The notes beneath the pieces were generated by a model. The model did not search any database, was not told the origin of the DNA, and saw only the letters and a list, made by a program, of their open reading frames with translations. From Symbioplanes lichenis (GTDB taxonomy: Bacteria; Actinomycetota; Actinomycetes; Mycobacteriales; Micromonosporaceae): a DNA stretch of 64,000 nt. Where the stretch lies: NCBI RefSeq assembly GCF_030709675.1, contig NZ_JAUZQD010000002.1, forward strand, positions 248,001 through 312,000. Direction: 5' to 3'. This document shows positions 46,373 to 55,018 of the stretch, one piece after another (the stretch's first letter is position 1; every line of letters begins with the position of its first letter). The translations under genes and the position numbers were made by a program.

Positions 46373-47347
46373 TCATGACGGCGAGCGGAGCAGGGCCGAC
46401 GCGAGCGCGGCGACCACCCGGTCGGCGTCGCCGCTCAGCCGGCGCAGGATCCCGGCGGTGAGGTCGCCGGGCAGCTCGGCGAGGGCCTGGACGACCCGGA
46501 TCCGTACCGGTGGGTCGGCGCTCAGTTCGGCGACGAGGGCGTTCAGGACCGGGTCCGCGTGGGTGCGGGCCAGGACGCCCAGTGTTTCGGCGGCGTCGAT
46601 GTCGTTGGTGCCGCCGGCCACCATGGCGACCAGCACGGGCACGGCTTGCGGCTCGCCGCGCGCGCCCGCGGCGAGAGCAGCCGAGCAGCGTACGCCCGGA
46701 TCGCCGTCGTGCAACGCCCGCGTGAGCGCCGCGGTCGCCGCCTCGCCGGGCAGCTCGGCGAGGGCGTGCACCGCGCGGCGGCGTACCCCCGGGTCCTCGG
46801 ACTGGAGACCGTCCGTCAGGTGGGCGGCGCCGGTGCCCGCGCGGGCGAGGGCCCAGCGCAGGGCGCCCGCGACGTTCGGGTCGGTCTCGGTCAGCACCGC
46901 CCCGGCCAGCAGCTCCGCCGGCACGTCGGCGTCCGGGGTGAGGATCGCCTGTTGCCGGCGGGCGGCGTCCGGGGAGTCCAGGCCGTGCAGCAGCGCCACG
47001 ATGCGCAGCACCTCCTCCCAGTCGCCGGGCGCCGACGCGTCGACAGTGCGCAGCCGATCGAGGAGCTCCTGCTCGCGGTGCAACCGGTCCTGCGTACGCC
47101 GGATGAGGTCGGCCACCAGCGTGGCCGGCGCGAACGCGGGGTCCTGCAGCGCGCGGGCGACCTCGCGCAGCGACAGTCCGAGCGAGCGCAGGCTCTCGAC
47201 GTGGAAGATGCGGCTGATGTCCTCGCCCGTGTACTCGCGGTAGCCGCCGACCGTGCGCCCGGTGGGCCGCACCAGCCCGAGCGCGTCGTAGTGGCGCAGC
47301 ATGCGGGTGCTCACACCCGAGCGCCGCGCCACTTCACCGATCAGCAT
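46373..47347 (-). CDS. MerR-family regulator with HEAT-repeat C-terminus
   Basis: 324-aa protein. Residues 1-70 are a MerR helix-turn-helix (MLIGEVARRSGVSTRMLRHYDALGLVRPTGRTVGGYREYT) followed by the dimerisation helix and a helical linker. From about residue 150 the sequence has HEAT/PBS-lyase-like repeats (DPGVRRRAVHALAELPG, DPGVRCSAALAAG, RIRVVQALAELPG). HEAT domains bind proteins, so the regulator may sense a partner protein rather than a small ligand. Start and stop of the two genes overlap (47334-47347), so it is coupled to the HEAT protein. A palindromic operator lies upstream of the operon. Confidence 0.9.
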   Translation of the reverse strand: MLIGEVARRSGVSTRMLRHYDALGLVRPTGRTVGGYREYTGEDISRIFHVESLRSLGLSLREVARALQDPAFAPATLVADLIRRTQDRLHREQELLDRLRTVDASAPGDWEEVLRIVALLHGLDSPDAARRQQAILTPDADVPAELLAGAVLTETDPNVAGALRWALARAGTGAAHLTDGLQSEDPGVRRRAVHALAELPGEAATAALTRALHDGDPGVRCSAALAAGARGEPQAVPVLVAMVAGGTNDIDAAETLGVLARTHADPVLNALVAELSADPPVRIRVVQALAELPGDLTAGILRRLSGDADRVVAALASALLRSPS

Positions 47348-47873
47348 GGTCCGGGTCCTCCAGCATCGCCAGGGTGGTCCGGGCATGCTCGGCCACGCGC
47401 CGCAGCGGCGTCTCGCTGACGTCGCCGAGTGCGACCAGGGCCTGGCTGAGACTGCGGCGCACGTCGCGGTCGCCGCGCCCGAGCTGGGTGAGCAGCTCCG
47501 CGGCGAGGGCGGCGCCCTCGTCGCCGGGGACCAGCACGACGGCCGTACGCCAGGCCGTGCGCGCCACCTCGTCGTCGGGGTCGCGCAGCAGCTCGCGGGT
47601 GATGCCGGGCCACGCCGCCCGGTCACCGATCTTGGACAGGGTGTGCAGGGCCTGGCTGCGCGCCTGAGGGTGCGGTGAGCGCAGTTCCGCCCGCAGCCGG
47701 GGCACGGTGACCTCGGGCGGCAGGCGGGTCAGCGCCCAGGTGAGCATGTCGCGCACGAAGAAGTCCGGTTCGGTGCCGCTCTGGGCGATCAGGTCGTCGG
47801 CCTGGGCGGGGTCGGCCCGGGTCCCGGCGGCCAGCGCCGCTTGCAGCCGGCCCGAGGCCGTGGTCGGTGTCAT
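47334..47873 (-). CDS. HEAT-repeat protein
   Basis: 179-aa all-helical protein made of HEAT-like repeats: FFVRDMLTWALTRLP, HPQARSQALHTLSKIG, DEVARTAWRTAVVLV and DVRRSLSQALVALG each give one helix pair. No catalytic motif. It is the first gene of a two-gene operon with the MerR-HEAT regulator, and its C-terminus resembles that protein's repeats, so it may be its interaction partner or a duplicated part of it. The ATG lies 14 nt after the operator's edge. Confidence 0.85.
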   Translation of the reverse strand: MTPTTASGRLQAALAAGTRADPAQADDLIAQSGTEPDFFVRDMLTWALTRLPPEVTVPRLRAELRSPHPQARSQALHTLSKIGDRAAWPGITRELLRDPDDEVARTAWRTAVVLVPGDEGAALAAELLTQLGRGDRDVRRSLSQALVALGDVSETPLRRVAEHARTTLAMLEDPDHADR

Positions 47874-47886
47874 GCGAACCAGTCAA

Positions 47887-47909
47887 GACCTTGTCACTGT
47901 GTCAAGGTC
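47887..47909. promoter_or_regulatory. MerR-type operator candidate
   Basis: GACCTTG and CAAGGTC form a perfect 7-bp inverted repeat around a 9-bp spacer, with CCTTGNCAC half-site style typical of MerR sites. On the minus strand it contains TTGACA (47905-47900), a -35 element, so the regulator would bind its own promoter. No clear -10 was seen. Confidence 0.6.
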
Positions 47910-47917
47910 AAGCCCGG

Positions 47918-48658
47918 TCAGGCGGGTTCCCAGGCCACCAGCTGCTCGAGTACGCGCCGGTCGCCGGTGAACTGCAGCGCGTCGAGCGGGATCCGGCCGT
48001 AGAACCACAGCACCAGCTCGTTCGGGGTGCCCTGCGCGGCGACCGTCGCCGGGGTGTCACCGGGCGAGGTGACCCGGGCCCCGGCGCCGGACAGCTCCAG
48101 CCGCCAGGCCCCGCCGTCGCCGGTGCGGTAGTCGACGGTCGCGGGCTCGTGCGGCCAGGCGATCGGCGTGGTGACGCAGGTGAGAAGGAATTCCTCGACC
48201 CCGTCGCGGGCCGCGGCGGCGGGCAGCGGCTGCGGGTCGCCGACGGCGAGCTGCGCGTCGTACGTGTGCACGGCCATCTGCTGCAGCTGGTGGCGGGCCA
48301 CCCCGCCGGCGGTCCGGGGCGACCCGCTCCACCAGGTCCAGCACTCCCGGTCCGGGCCGGCCGCGCGCAGGGCGTCGCGCAGCCGGCGCACCGACTCGTC
48401 GAACCACGTCAGCAGCGCCTCCCGTTCGCGCGGCGCGGCCGGGAGGTCCACCGGTGCGGGACCGTCGGCCGGGCCCGCCGCCACGGTCGCCGCCCACCGG
48501 CGACGGCCCTCGCCCAGATGCACCACCAGGTCGAACAGTGTCCACTCGGGGCAGGACGGCACCTGGACACCGAGGTCGGGCGCCGCGGCGACGACGGCCC
48601 GGAAGACGGCCGCCCGCTCGTCGATCAAGGACACCAGCTCGGAGAAGTCAAGATTCAC
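47918..48658 (-). CDS. mycothiol-dependent maleylpyruvate isomerase-family enzyme (DinB-like)
   Basis: 246-aa protein of the actinobacterial DinB_2/MDMPI fold. It has VPSCPEWTLFDLVVHLGEGRRRWA (the HLG segment with one metal His), ARHQLQQMAVHTYDAQLAVG (second metal site, VHTYDA), and a C-terminal domain ending NELVLWFYGRIPLDAL. Members use mycothiol or act as metal-dependent transferases; many are of unknown substrate. Its stop is 9 nt from the operator edge of the MerR operon; both are on the minus strand. Mycothiol itself is an actinobacterial trait. Confidence 0.88.
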   Translation of the reverse strand: MNLDFSELVSLIDERAAVFRAVVAAAPDLGVQVPSCPEWTLFDLVVHLGEGRRRWAATVAAGPADGPAPVDLPAAPREREALLTWFDESVRRLRDALRAAGPDRECWTWWSGSPRTAGGVARHQLQQMAVHTYDAQLAVGDPQPLPAAAARDGVEEFLLTCVTTPIAWPHEPATVDYRTGDGGAWRLELSGAGARVTSPGDTPATVAAQGTPNELVLWFYGRIPLDALQFTGDRRVLEQLVAWEPA

Positions 48659-48834
48659 CCCGGCTGTCTACCAGCCCGGCGGGTGGAGGCGACAGCCGTT
48701 TTCCTGTCGCTGATCCGGCTGAACGGCCGGGGCACGCGGGTTTACGGTGAGTGGCCACGGGGGGGACCGCCCGAGCGCCGGGCGCCAGACGCGGAGGCGG
48801 CAGCAGTATCCGGTCACCGGCAAAGGAGCCCCTC

Positions 48835-49347
48835 ATGACCGACCGCTTCGATCCGAACATCCCGCCGACCAAGGACCCGACCGACCCCTGCATCGAGGGC
48901 GACTTCACCAGCATCGTCGGCATCACCGACCGGCCCACGCTGGGCAAGTCGAATCTCGTCGTCAACCGGGACCAGCCCTTCGACATCACCGTCGAGTGGC
49001 ACGTCTTCGGCAACCTCGTGCCGCTGTGGCTGACCGCCTTGTCGGCGCGCACACGCAACTGGGTCGTCACCGCCTACGCCGAGTCGCAGGGCCCCGGCGA
49101 CGAGAAGACCCTCGGCAGCGTCAACGTGCCGATCGGCGGGCCGACGTTCTCGCTCGACGAGAAGTACTCGGCGAAACTGACAGTGCCGGCGAACATGCTG
49201 GCCGAGGAGAACCCCGGCGATCCCACGCAGTCCGGCACGTACAAGATCGTCGTGACGACGTTCCTGGACTCCGATCTAGGTGCCGTGGGCTACGACATGA
49301 TGGGCTACGCCGAGGGCCCGATCATCAAGGTGGAGAGCCCGCTCTGA
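48835..49347 (+). CDS. hypothetical protein, beta-rich
   Basis: 170-aa soluble protein, no signal peptide and no membrane segment. It has an alternating hydrophobic pattern of beta strands (LVVNRDQPFDITVEWHVFG, YSAKLTVPANML, TYKIVVTTFLD) and ends with a hydrophilic segment. No family is recognised. AAAGGAG lies 8 nt upstream of the ATG, so it is well expressed as a single gene, divergent from the MDMPI gene. An Ig-like or jelly-roll fold is possible but unproven. Confidence 0.6.
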   Translation: MTDRFDPNIPPTKDPTDPCIEGDFTSIVGITDRPTLGKSNLVVNRDQPFDITVEWHVFGNLVPLWLTALSARTRNWVVTAYAESQGPGDEKTLGSVNVPIGGPTFSLDEKYSAKLTVPANMLAEENPGDPTQSGTYKIVVTTFLDSDLGAVGYDMMGYAEGPIIKVESPL

Positions 49348-49431
49348 GCCTCCCGGCCGGCGGCCCGTGCCCCTTCGCGGGCGAGCCGCCGGTTCCCTCA
49401 GGCCGCCTACTCCTTCAGCCCGCTTTTTCCT

Positions 49432-49641
49432 TCAGGCCGCTTCGACGTCGTCCATGACCACGCCGCCGAGCGAGCCGGCGTGGCGGGCGGCGAAGTCCCC
49501 GCGGTCGATGACGGTGAGCCGGGGCCGGGCCTTGCCGACCACCACCCGCCGGCCGCACGCCTGCTCGGTGCAGACGAACAACACCTCGGCGGACGTCTCG
49601 GTCTCGGCGACCATCTCGTGCGCCGTTTCCTCGAATCGCAT
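49432..49641 (-). CDS. small protein with CxxxxC motif
   Basis: 69-aa acidic protein. LFVCTEQACGRRVVVGKARPRLTVIDRGD has a C-x4-C pair in a beta-hairpin-like context that resembles half of a zinc ribbon. AGGAAGG stands about 6 nt before the ATG. It is divergent from the HNH-fold gene at 49729, 88 nt away. Family not recognised; metal binding would need a second protomer. Confidence 0.6.
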   Translation of the reverse strand: MRFEETAHEMVAETETSAEVLFVCTEQACGRRVVVGKARPRLTVIDRGDFAARHAGSLGGVVMDDVEAA

Positions 49642-49728
49642 GGTCAACCTTCCTGTCGCGTTGACCGCAGGTACCCGCGCCGGTGCCCGCGAACCGCCTT
49701 CATCCGACCCATCCGAGGGGAGCCCACG

Positions 49729-50340
49729 GTGGACGAACCGATCCACACCCCCGCCGCGACCCAGGCCGCCCTGGCCGCGCTGGCCCAGGGGACCTGCGAA
49801 TATCCCGGCTGCCGTACGCCGGTGACGGTCTTCGTCGGCGACCGCTACGAAGTGAACGTCGAGTACGCTCGCATCCGCGGAACCGACCCGGCCGGGCCAC
49901 GCCACGACCCCGCCCTGCCGGCCGCCGACCGCGACGCGTTCGACAACCTGCTGCTGCTCTGCAGCCCCCACCGCCGCCTCGTCGACCGCGACGAGCAGGC
50001 CTACCCGGCCGGGCTGCTCGAGATCTGGGCGTCGCGCCCGCCCGGCAACAACCTGCGCGGCCTCACCGAGCGGCGCTTGGACTCCTTGCTCACCACGGCG
50101 TTCGCCACCGCCCGCGACCACGTCGACGAGGCTCTGGCGCGCCTGGAGAAGACCGACCCCGAGGCGGCGGACCTGCTGCGGCACCTGATGGACGACCAGC
50201 GCACCGAGCGCTACCGGTACGGCACCGACCCCCGGCTGGCCGCCACCCTGGCCCGCATCAGCGACCAGCTCGACCTCCTCACCCGACAGCCCCCGCCCGA
50301 GCCACGCCCGCCCCGCCCGAACATCGGCTGGCGCTCCTGA
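49729..50340 (+). CDS. HNH-fold protein with substituted catalytic histidines
   Basis: 203-aa protein whose first half follows an actinobacterial HNH nuclease: TCEYPGCRTPV (zinc pair), VNVEYARIRG, then DAFDNLLLLCSPHRRLVDRD. In related active enzymes the central motif reads AHIR with the general-base His and the last motif reads KPHHxLVD; here they are ARIR and SPHRRLVD, so the key His pair is missing. The remainder is a helical region (LARISDQLDLLTRQ) with a Pro-rich tail. It may be a non-catalytic DNA-binding or structural relative. GAGGGGAG precedes the GTG start. Confidence 0.65.
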   Translation: MDEPIHTPAATQAALAALAQGTCEYPGCRTPVTVFVGDRYEVNVEYARIRGTDPAGPRHDPALPAADRDAFDNLLLLCSPHRRLVDRDEQAYPAGLLEIWASRPPGNNLRGLTERRLDSLLTTAFATARDHVDEALARLEKTDPEAADLLRHLMDDQRTERYRYGTDPRLAATLARISDQLDLLTRQPPPEPRPPRPNIGWRS

Positions 50341-50380
50341 GCATCGGCACCCCGCCCACCGCGGCACGCGGCGGGCGGGG

Positions 50381-50581
50381 TCAGCGCGCGTGCTTCAGCA
50401 GATAGGCACGGACGGCCTCCAGCAGTCCGGGGCTTTCCTCAACCGCCCACGTGACTGAATTGCAGCGTCCGCAGAGGAGCTGCCGGACGACGCCGGTGCG
50501 GTGATCGTGGTCGACCGTCAGGCGCCGGGACTCGCCTCCGCTGCCGCGCCGCGTCCCCGGCTGCCGGCAGATGGCGCACAC
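50381..50581 (-). CDS. 5'-truncated endonuclease VII-like HNH domain
   Basis: 66-aa frame encoding the core of a recombination-endonuclease-VII domain: CAICRQPG (zinc pair), LTVDHDHRTGVVRQLLCGRCNSVTWAV (DHDH catalytic-metal motif and second zinc pair), then a helix LLEAVRAYLL. The usual N-terminal helix that precedes the first Cys is absent, because in-frame TAA and TGA lie 45-50 nt upstream. The only usable start is the GTG just before the first Cys, and no ribosome binding site precedes it. It is probably a remnant, although the catalytic core is intact. Confidence 0.5.
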   Translation of the reverse strand: MCAICRQPGTRRGSGGESRRLTVDHDHRTGVVRQLLCGRCNSVTWAVEESPGLLEAVRAYLLKHAR

Positions 50582-50667
50582 GCCATCGCAACATACGACG
50601 TCGTGTGGGGTACCACATAACTGTCATTATGGTGTGCGCCGGTTTTGTCCGGTTCCCGGATTACTGG

Positions 50668-50693
50668 ATTACCGTTAATGGCAAACCGGTAAT
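50668..50693. promoter_or_regulatory. AT-rich inverted repeat upstream of the sulfotransferase
   Basis: ATTACCG and CGGTAAT form a 7-bp inverted repeat with a 12-nt spacer inside an unusually AT-rich stretch (about 50600-50705). It is a candidate regulator site 45-70 nt before the Stf0 gene. Confidence 0.35.
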
Positions 50694-50737
50694 TAATGCG
50701 GTTGCGGGACCGGGGGAGGAGCGGTTGCCTTCCGGGC

Positions 50738-51463
50738 ATGCCGTTCGACTCGTACTTCGTGTGCGCCACGCCGCGTACCGGAAGCTCGCTGCTGCTCGGA
50801 TTGCTCGACTCGACAGGAGTGTGCGGTCGACCGCAGTCGTACTTCCGCGCGCCGGACGAAGCACTGTGGGCCGATCGGTGGCAGCTGACCCGCCCCTACC
50901 GCTACCCGGACTTCGTGCGGGCCGCCCGGGCCGCCGGCAGCACACCGAACGGGGTGTTCGGCGCCAAGCTGATGTGGGGCACGGTGGGCGAGGTCGTCGA
51001 CCGGCTGGGCGACGACCTCGCGGTCGTCGCAGGCGAGTTCGGCCGTACGGGCTTCGTCTACCTGAAGCGGCACGACGTCCTGGCGCAGGCTGTCTCCTGG
51101 CTGCGCGCCGAGCAGACCGCTACGTGGTTCGTCGGCGGCCACGGTGAGATCAGTGGCAACGACGGCGGCACCGGGCGGGAACCCACCTTCGACGCGGACG
51201 CGATCCGGCGGTTTGTGGACACGATCGAGGAGCACAACGCCGCGTGGGAGCGGTGGTTCGCCGCCTGCGGCATCCGCCCGCACCGGGTGACGTACGAGGA
51301 TCTCGAGCAGGACATGGTGGCGGTGACGCGCGGGATCGTAGACTTCCTCGGCGTCGGAGGGCCGGCGGCGGCGATTGTGGCCCGGCACCGGCGGCAGGCC
51401 GACGAGCTGAACCGCCGATGGATCGCGCGGTACCGGCGCGAAACCTCAGGAGAATCGTTCTGA
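50738..51463 (+). CDS. Stf0-family sulfotransferase
   Basis: 241-aa PAPS-dependent sulfotransferase. VCATPRTGSSLLLGLLDSTG is the 5'-phosphosulfate-binding loop near the N-terminus, VFGAKLMWGT and FVYLKRHDVLAQAVSW are conserved strands and the 3'-phosphate site, and the C-terminal RHRRQADELNRRWIARY is typical of Stf0 enzymes that sulfate trehalose or similar sugars. The acceptor here is unknown. It overlaps the methyltransferase that follows by four bases, implying one pathway. ATG 50738 lies just after the AT-rich control region. Confidence 0.9.
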   Translation: MPFDSYFVCATPRTGSSLLLGLLDSTGVCGRPQSYFRAPDEALWADRWQLTRPYRYPDFVRAARAAGSTPNGVFGAKLMWGTVGEVVDRLGDDLAVVAGEFGRTGFVYLKRHDVLAQAVSWLRAEQTATWFVGGHGEISGNDGGTGREPTFDADAIRRFVDTIEEHNAAWERWFAACGIRPHRVTYEDLEQDMVAVTRGIVDFLGVGGPAAAIVARHRRQADELNRRWIARYRRETSGESF

Positions 51464-52077
51464 CAGAAGATTGGCTCGACGACACGCGCCGCTCGTACGA
51501 CACCGTGGCGCAGAATTACGCCGACCTTGTCCGCGACGCCGCCGGCCGGGCGTCGTACCTGCGGGGTGCGCTCGACATGTTCGCGAGCCTGGCCGAGGGG
51601 CCGGTGGCCGACGTGGGCTGCGGGCCGGGGCACTTCACGGCGTACCTGGCCCGGGCGGGCGCCGACGCGTTCGGCATCGACCTGTCGCCCGGGATGATCG
51701 CGGTGGCGCGGCGGGAGCATCCGGGGCTGCGCTTCGAGGTGGGGTCGATGACGGCGCTCGAGCTGGGTGACGCTTCGGTGGGCGGGCTGCTGTCGTTCTT
51801 CGCGCTGATCCACGTGCCGGACGCCGGGGTGCCCGCGGTGCTGGCCGAGTTCCACCGGGTGGTGCGGCCCGGCGGGTTGGTGCTGGTGGGCTTTCACGCC
51901 GGGCAGGGCAGCCGGCTGAAGACCGAGGGGTACGGCGGGCATCCGATGCGGGTCCACGTGCACCGGCGTACGCCCGAGGTGGTCGGCGCCTGGCTGGAGG
52001 CGGCCGGATTCACCGTGGAGGCGCAATTGCGCGAGGGCACGGCCGCGTACCTCTTCGCTAGGCGTCCCGGCGGCTGA
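51460..52077 (+). CDS. class I SAM-dependent methyltransferase
   Basis: 205-aa methyltransferase. Motif I is VADVGCGPGHFTAYLARAG, with the acidic loop AFGIDLSPGMI and the post-motif FALIHVPDAGVPAVLAEFHRVVRPGGLVLVGF typical of the UbiE/type 11 group. The best start is an unusual CTG at 51460: it overlaps the sulfotransferase stop (CTGA) and has CAGGAG 7 nt upstream. The alternative ATG at 51418 would add 14 residues from within the sulfotransferase frame. Coupling suggests it acts in the same pathway, perhaps on a sulfated or related small molecule. Confidence 0.85.
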   Translation: MTEDWLDDTRRSYDTVAQNYADLVRDAAGRASYLRGALDMFASLAEGPVADVGCGPGHFTAYLARAGADAFGIDLSPGMIAVARREHPGLRFEVGSMTALELGDASVGGLLSFFALIHVPDAGVPAVLAEFHRVVRPGGLVLVGFHAGQGSRLKTEGYGGHPMRVHVHRRTPEVVGAWLEAAGFTVEAQLREGTAAYLFARRPGG

Positions 52078-52585
52078 GCACGACGGCCGCCACCGCCAGC
52101 ACCGCGATCGTCCACACCAGCGCGGGCCCGGTACGCAACGCATCGGGCAGCCAGCCGGCGCTGGCGGGCACGAGGGCGCGCAGCACCGGCCCGGCGATCA
52201 TGTACCAGCCGGTCAGCAGGCCGGCACTCGCCGCCGGGTGACGGATCAGGCTGCTCACCCCGGTGGCCAGAAGAGCCGTCATGACCAGGTACGCCGCCGC
52301 GCCCGCCCGATCCGCGAGCAGTGCCGCCCCGGCGCTGACGGGGGTGGCGGCGAGGGTGACGGCGACAGCCCTGGCGGTCGCCGCGGTGCCCCGGCGGGGA
52401 ACGGCCAGCAGCGTGGTCCGTACCTCGGTCGTCCCGGCGAGGGTGCCGAGGACGAGCAGGCCGGCCTGGGTGTGGTCGAGTTCGCGCAGCAGCCCGGCCG
52501 CGACCAGCGTGACAGCGGCCGTCAGCCACACCGCCGGCAAGGTGAGCAGCCGGCCGGTCTCGGCCCGCACCGCGGCGGTGATCAC
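52058..52585 (-). CDS. small membrane protein of an ABC system
   Basis: 175-aa integral membrane protein with five hydrophobic segments (LPAVWLTAAVTLVAAGLL, AGLLVLGTLAGTTEV, VAVTLAATPVSAGAALL, AAYLVMTALLATGVSSL, VWTIAVLAVAAVVLS). It is the third gene of an ABC-2-like unit with the permease at 52623 and the ATPase at 53357, and both membrane proteins end with the same -SRRDA/-FVRRDA tail, so it is probably a second permease subunit. The GTG start lies at the edge of a 41-bp duplicated segment. Its end overlaps the convergent methyltransferase gene by 20 nt. Confidence 0.7.
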   Translation of the reverse strand: MITAAVRAETGRLLTLPAVWLTAAVTLVAAGLLRELDHTQAGLLVLGTLAGTTEVRTTLLAVPRRGTAATARAVAVTLAATPVSAGAALLADRAGAAAYLVMTALLATGVSSLIRHPAASAGLLTGWYMIAGPVLRALVPASAGWLPDALRTGPALVWTIAVLAVAAVVLSRRDA

Positions 52586-52662
52586 GCGTCACGCCGCACG
52601 AACAGAGCGCCCGCGGTGGCGTTCACGCGTCGCGCCGGACGAACAGGGTGCCCGCGGCGGCG
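52582..52662. repeat. 41-bp tandem duplication of the permease gene end
   Basis: The sequence from 52582 recurs from 52623 with a period of 41 nt and about 5 differences in 40. Copy two holds the true stop and last codons (FVRRDA) of the permease; copy one repeats them between the permease and the next gene, and includes the next gene's GTG. Without the duplication the two genes would overlap by GTGA, as elsewhere in the operon. Confidence 0.8.
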
Positions 52663-53356
52663 AGGAGCACGGCGACCCAGGCGGTCATGATCAGGCCGGC
52701 GACGAGCGGCGGCGGGTGGACCGGGCTGTCCATGCCGTGCAGGAACATGTGCGCCCCGACGATGTCGGGCAGGTAGGCGGCTGCCGGGGTCAGCTTGGTG
52801 AGCAGGTAGGACACGGAGACCACCGAGCTGTTCACGAGGAAGAGCACGAGGGGGACGATGCCGCTGCGGGTGACGATCGTGAACGCGTACGCGAGCAAGG
52901 CCGTCAGTACCCAGAACAGGACCGCCCCGGCGCAGCGGCCCCAACCGGGAGCGGGGACGGCGGTGCCGTGCACGACGGCGGTGACCGCGAGGGTGAGGAT
53001 CGTGGCGAGCACGCCCTGCCCCGCGACGACGAGCACCAGCGCGGCGGTTTTGACCCCCAGCAGCCGTACGCGCCGCGGGGTCGCCAGCAGCGTGGCGCTG
53101 ACCTGCCGGGATCCGGTGTCGTCGCGGGCGCGCGTGTATTCGCTGCTGATCGTCACGACGCCGAGGACGGTGGCGCCGATCAGGGCGAGTCCGAGGTGTT
53201 GCAGTCCCAGGTCGGCGCGGTCGGTGACTGTGCCGTCGGCCAGCGCTCGGCGTACGGCGGGGGCGTTGAGCACCACCAGCAGCGGCCCGGCCAGCAGGCC
53301 GATGAGCAGGCCGGCCCAGGCGCCGGGCAGCCCGGCGAGCTTGCGCAGTTCGGCGC

Positions 53357-53360
<4 letters not shown>
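52623..53360 (-). CDS. ABC-2 type permease
   Basis: 245-aa membrane protein with about six hydrophobic segments (WAGLLIGLLAGPLLVVL, LGLALIGATVLGVVTIS, AALVLVVAGQGVLATILTL, AGAVLFWVLTALLAYAF, IVPLVLFLVNSSVVSVSYLL, AWVAVLLAAAGTLFV). The SSEYTRARDDTGSRQVSATLL loop after helix two is typical of ABC-2 permeases of the NatB/YhaP type, where a conserved charged loop couples to the ATPase. ATG 53360 overlaps the ATPase stop (ATGA). Its 3' tail is duplicated downstream. Confidence 0.88.
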
Positions 53361-54061
<701 letters not shown>

Positions 54062-54160
54062 CCCCGCAGTCAACCGGCGCCCGGGGTGCGTGCGCGTCGG
54101 ACCGGGATCCCGTTTCGGCGCGCGGTCTAGGACCTGGGTCGTAGCTCTACAGTCGAGGCC

Positions 54161-54980
54161 ATGAATCCGCGGCCGCTGTGGCAGTCCCGCTCGGTTCCGG
54201 TCGCGGTCGCGGCGGCGGTGACCGCGGTGCTGCTGCTGTGTGCCACCGGCACGCCCGGATCCGGGGCCCGGTGGGTCGTGCCGCTGCTCGGCGGGGCCGC
54301 CGCGGCGGTGGCGGTGTGGGCGCTGCTGCGCCGCCGGGCCGAACGCGCCGCGTACGAGCAGCGCCTCACCGCCTGGGCCGCGACCGAGGCGGTCCTCGGC
54401 GAGCGGCTGCGCATCGCCCGGGACCTGCACGACCTGGTGTCGCACGGCCTGGGCCTGATCACCGTGCGGGCGGCGGCCACCCGCGGGCTGCCGCAGTCGC
54501 CGCAGGTGCGGGCCGCGTTCACCGACATCGAGGAGGCGAGCCGGCACGCCACCGACGAGCTGCGCCGGATGCTGGCGGTGCTGCGCGAGCGCGACACCGC
54601 CGCGCCGCTGGAGCCCCTCGACGATCTGAGCACGCTGCCGGCGATCGTGCGGGCCGCCCGGCGCGGCGGGGTCCGGCCGCGGCTGAGCGCGGTGCCGCCC
54701 GGCGTGCAGGTCGCCGTGTGCGCGGTGGTCCGTGAGGGGCTGGCCAACGCCGCCCGGCACGCGGGCCCGGTGCCCGTCGACGTGCGGGTGCACCGCGAGG
54801 ACGACCAGGTGGTGGTCACGGTCGCCGACGAGGGTCCGGCCCCGGGTCGGCCTGCGGCGGCGCCGGGTACGGGTTCACGGCCTGGCCGGGCTGCGCGAGC
54901 GCGTCGGCAGCCTCGGCGGCACAATGGCGGCCGGCCCGACGGGTACGGGCTATCTGCTCACCGCCCGGATCCCGGCGTGA
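54161..54980 (+). pseudogene. frameshifted sensor histidine kinase (NarL type)
   Basis: The main frame from ATG 54161 encodes two membrane helices, a HisKA_3 helix ERLRIARDLHDLVSHGLGLITV with the phosphorylatable His, and an N box REGLANAARHAGP. It then loses the ATP-binding end: the expected GLAGLRERVGSLGG and GYLLTARIPA are found in another frame that stops at 54980. The frame must shift between about 54845 and 54885, in a run of GC-rich codons. Read as one gene, it is a full kinase; as present it yields a truncated protein without the ATP lid. A TACAGT hexamer ends 7 nt before the ATG. The neighbouring regulator is also broken. Confidence 0.7.
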
Positions 54981-55018
54981 ACGTTCCGGGTCCCGGGCGG
55001 CCCGGCCCGGATGCCGGC

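Noticed and set aside
46295..46378. short plus-strand frame between the SARP and MerR genes
   Set aside because: It overlaps the terminator hairpin and lacks a start signal.
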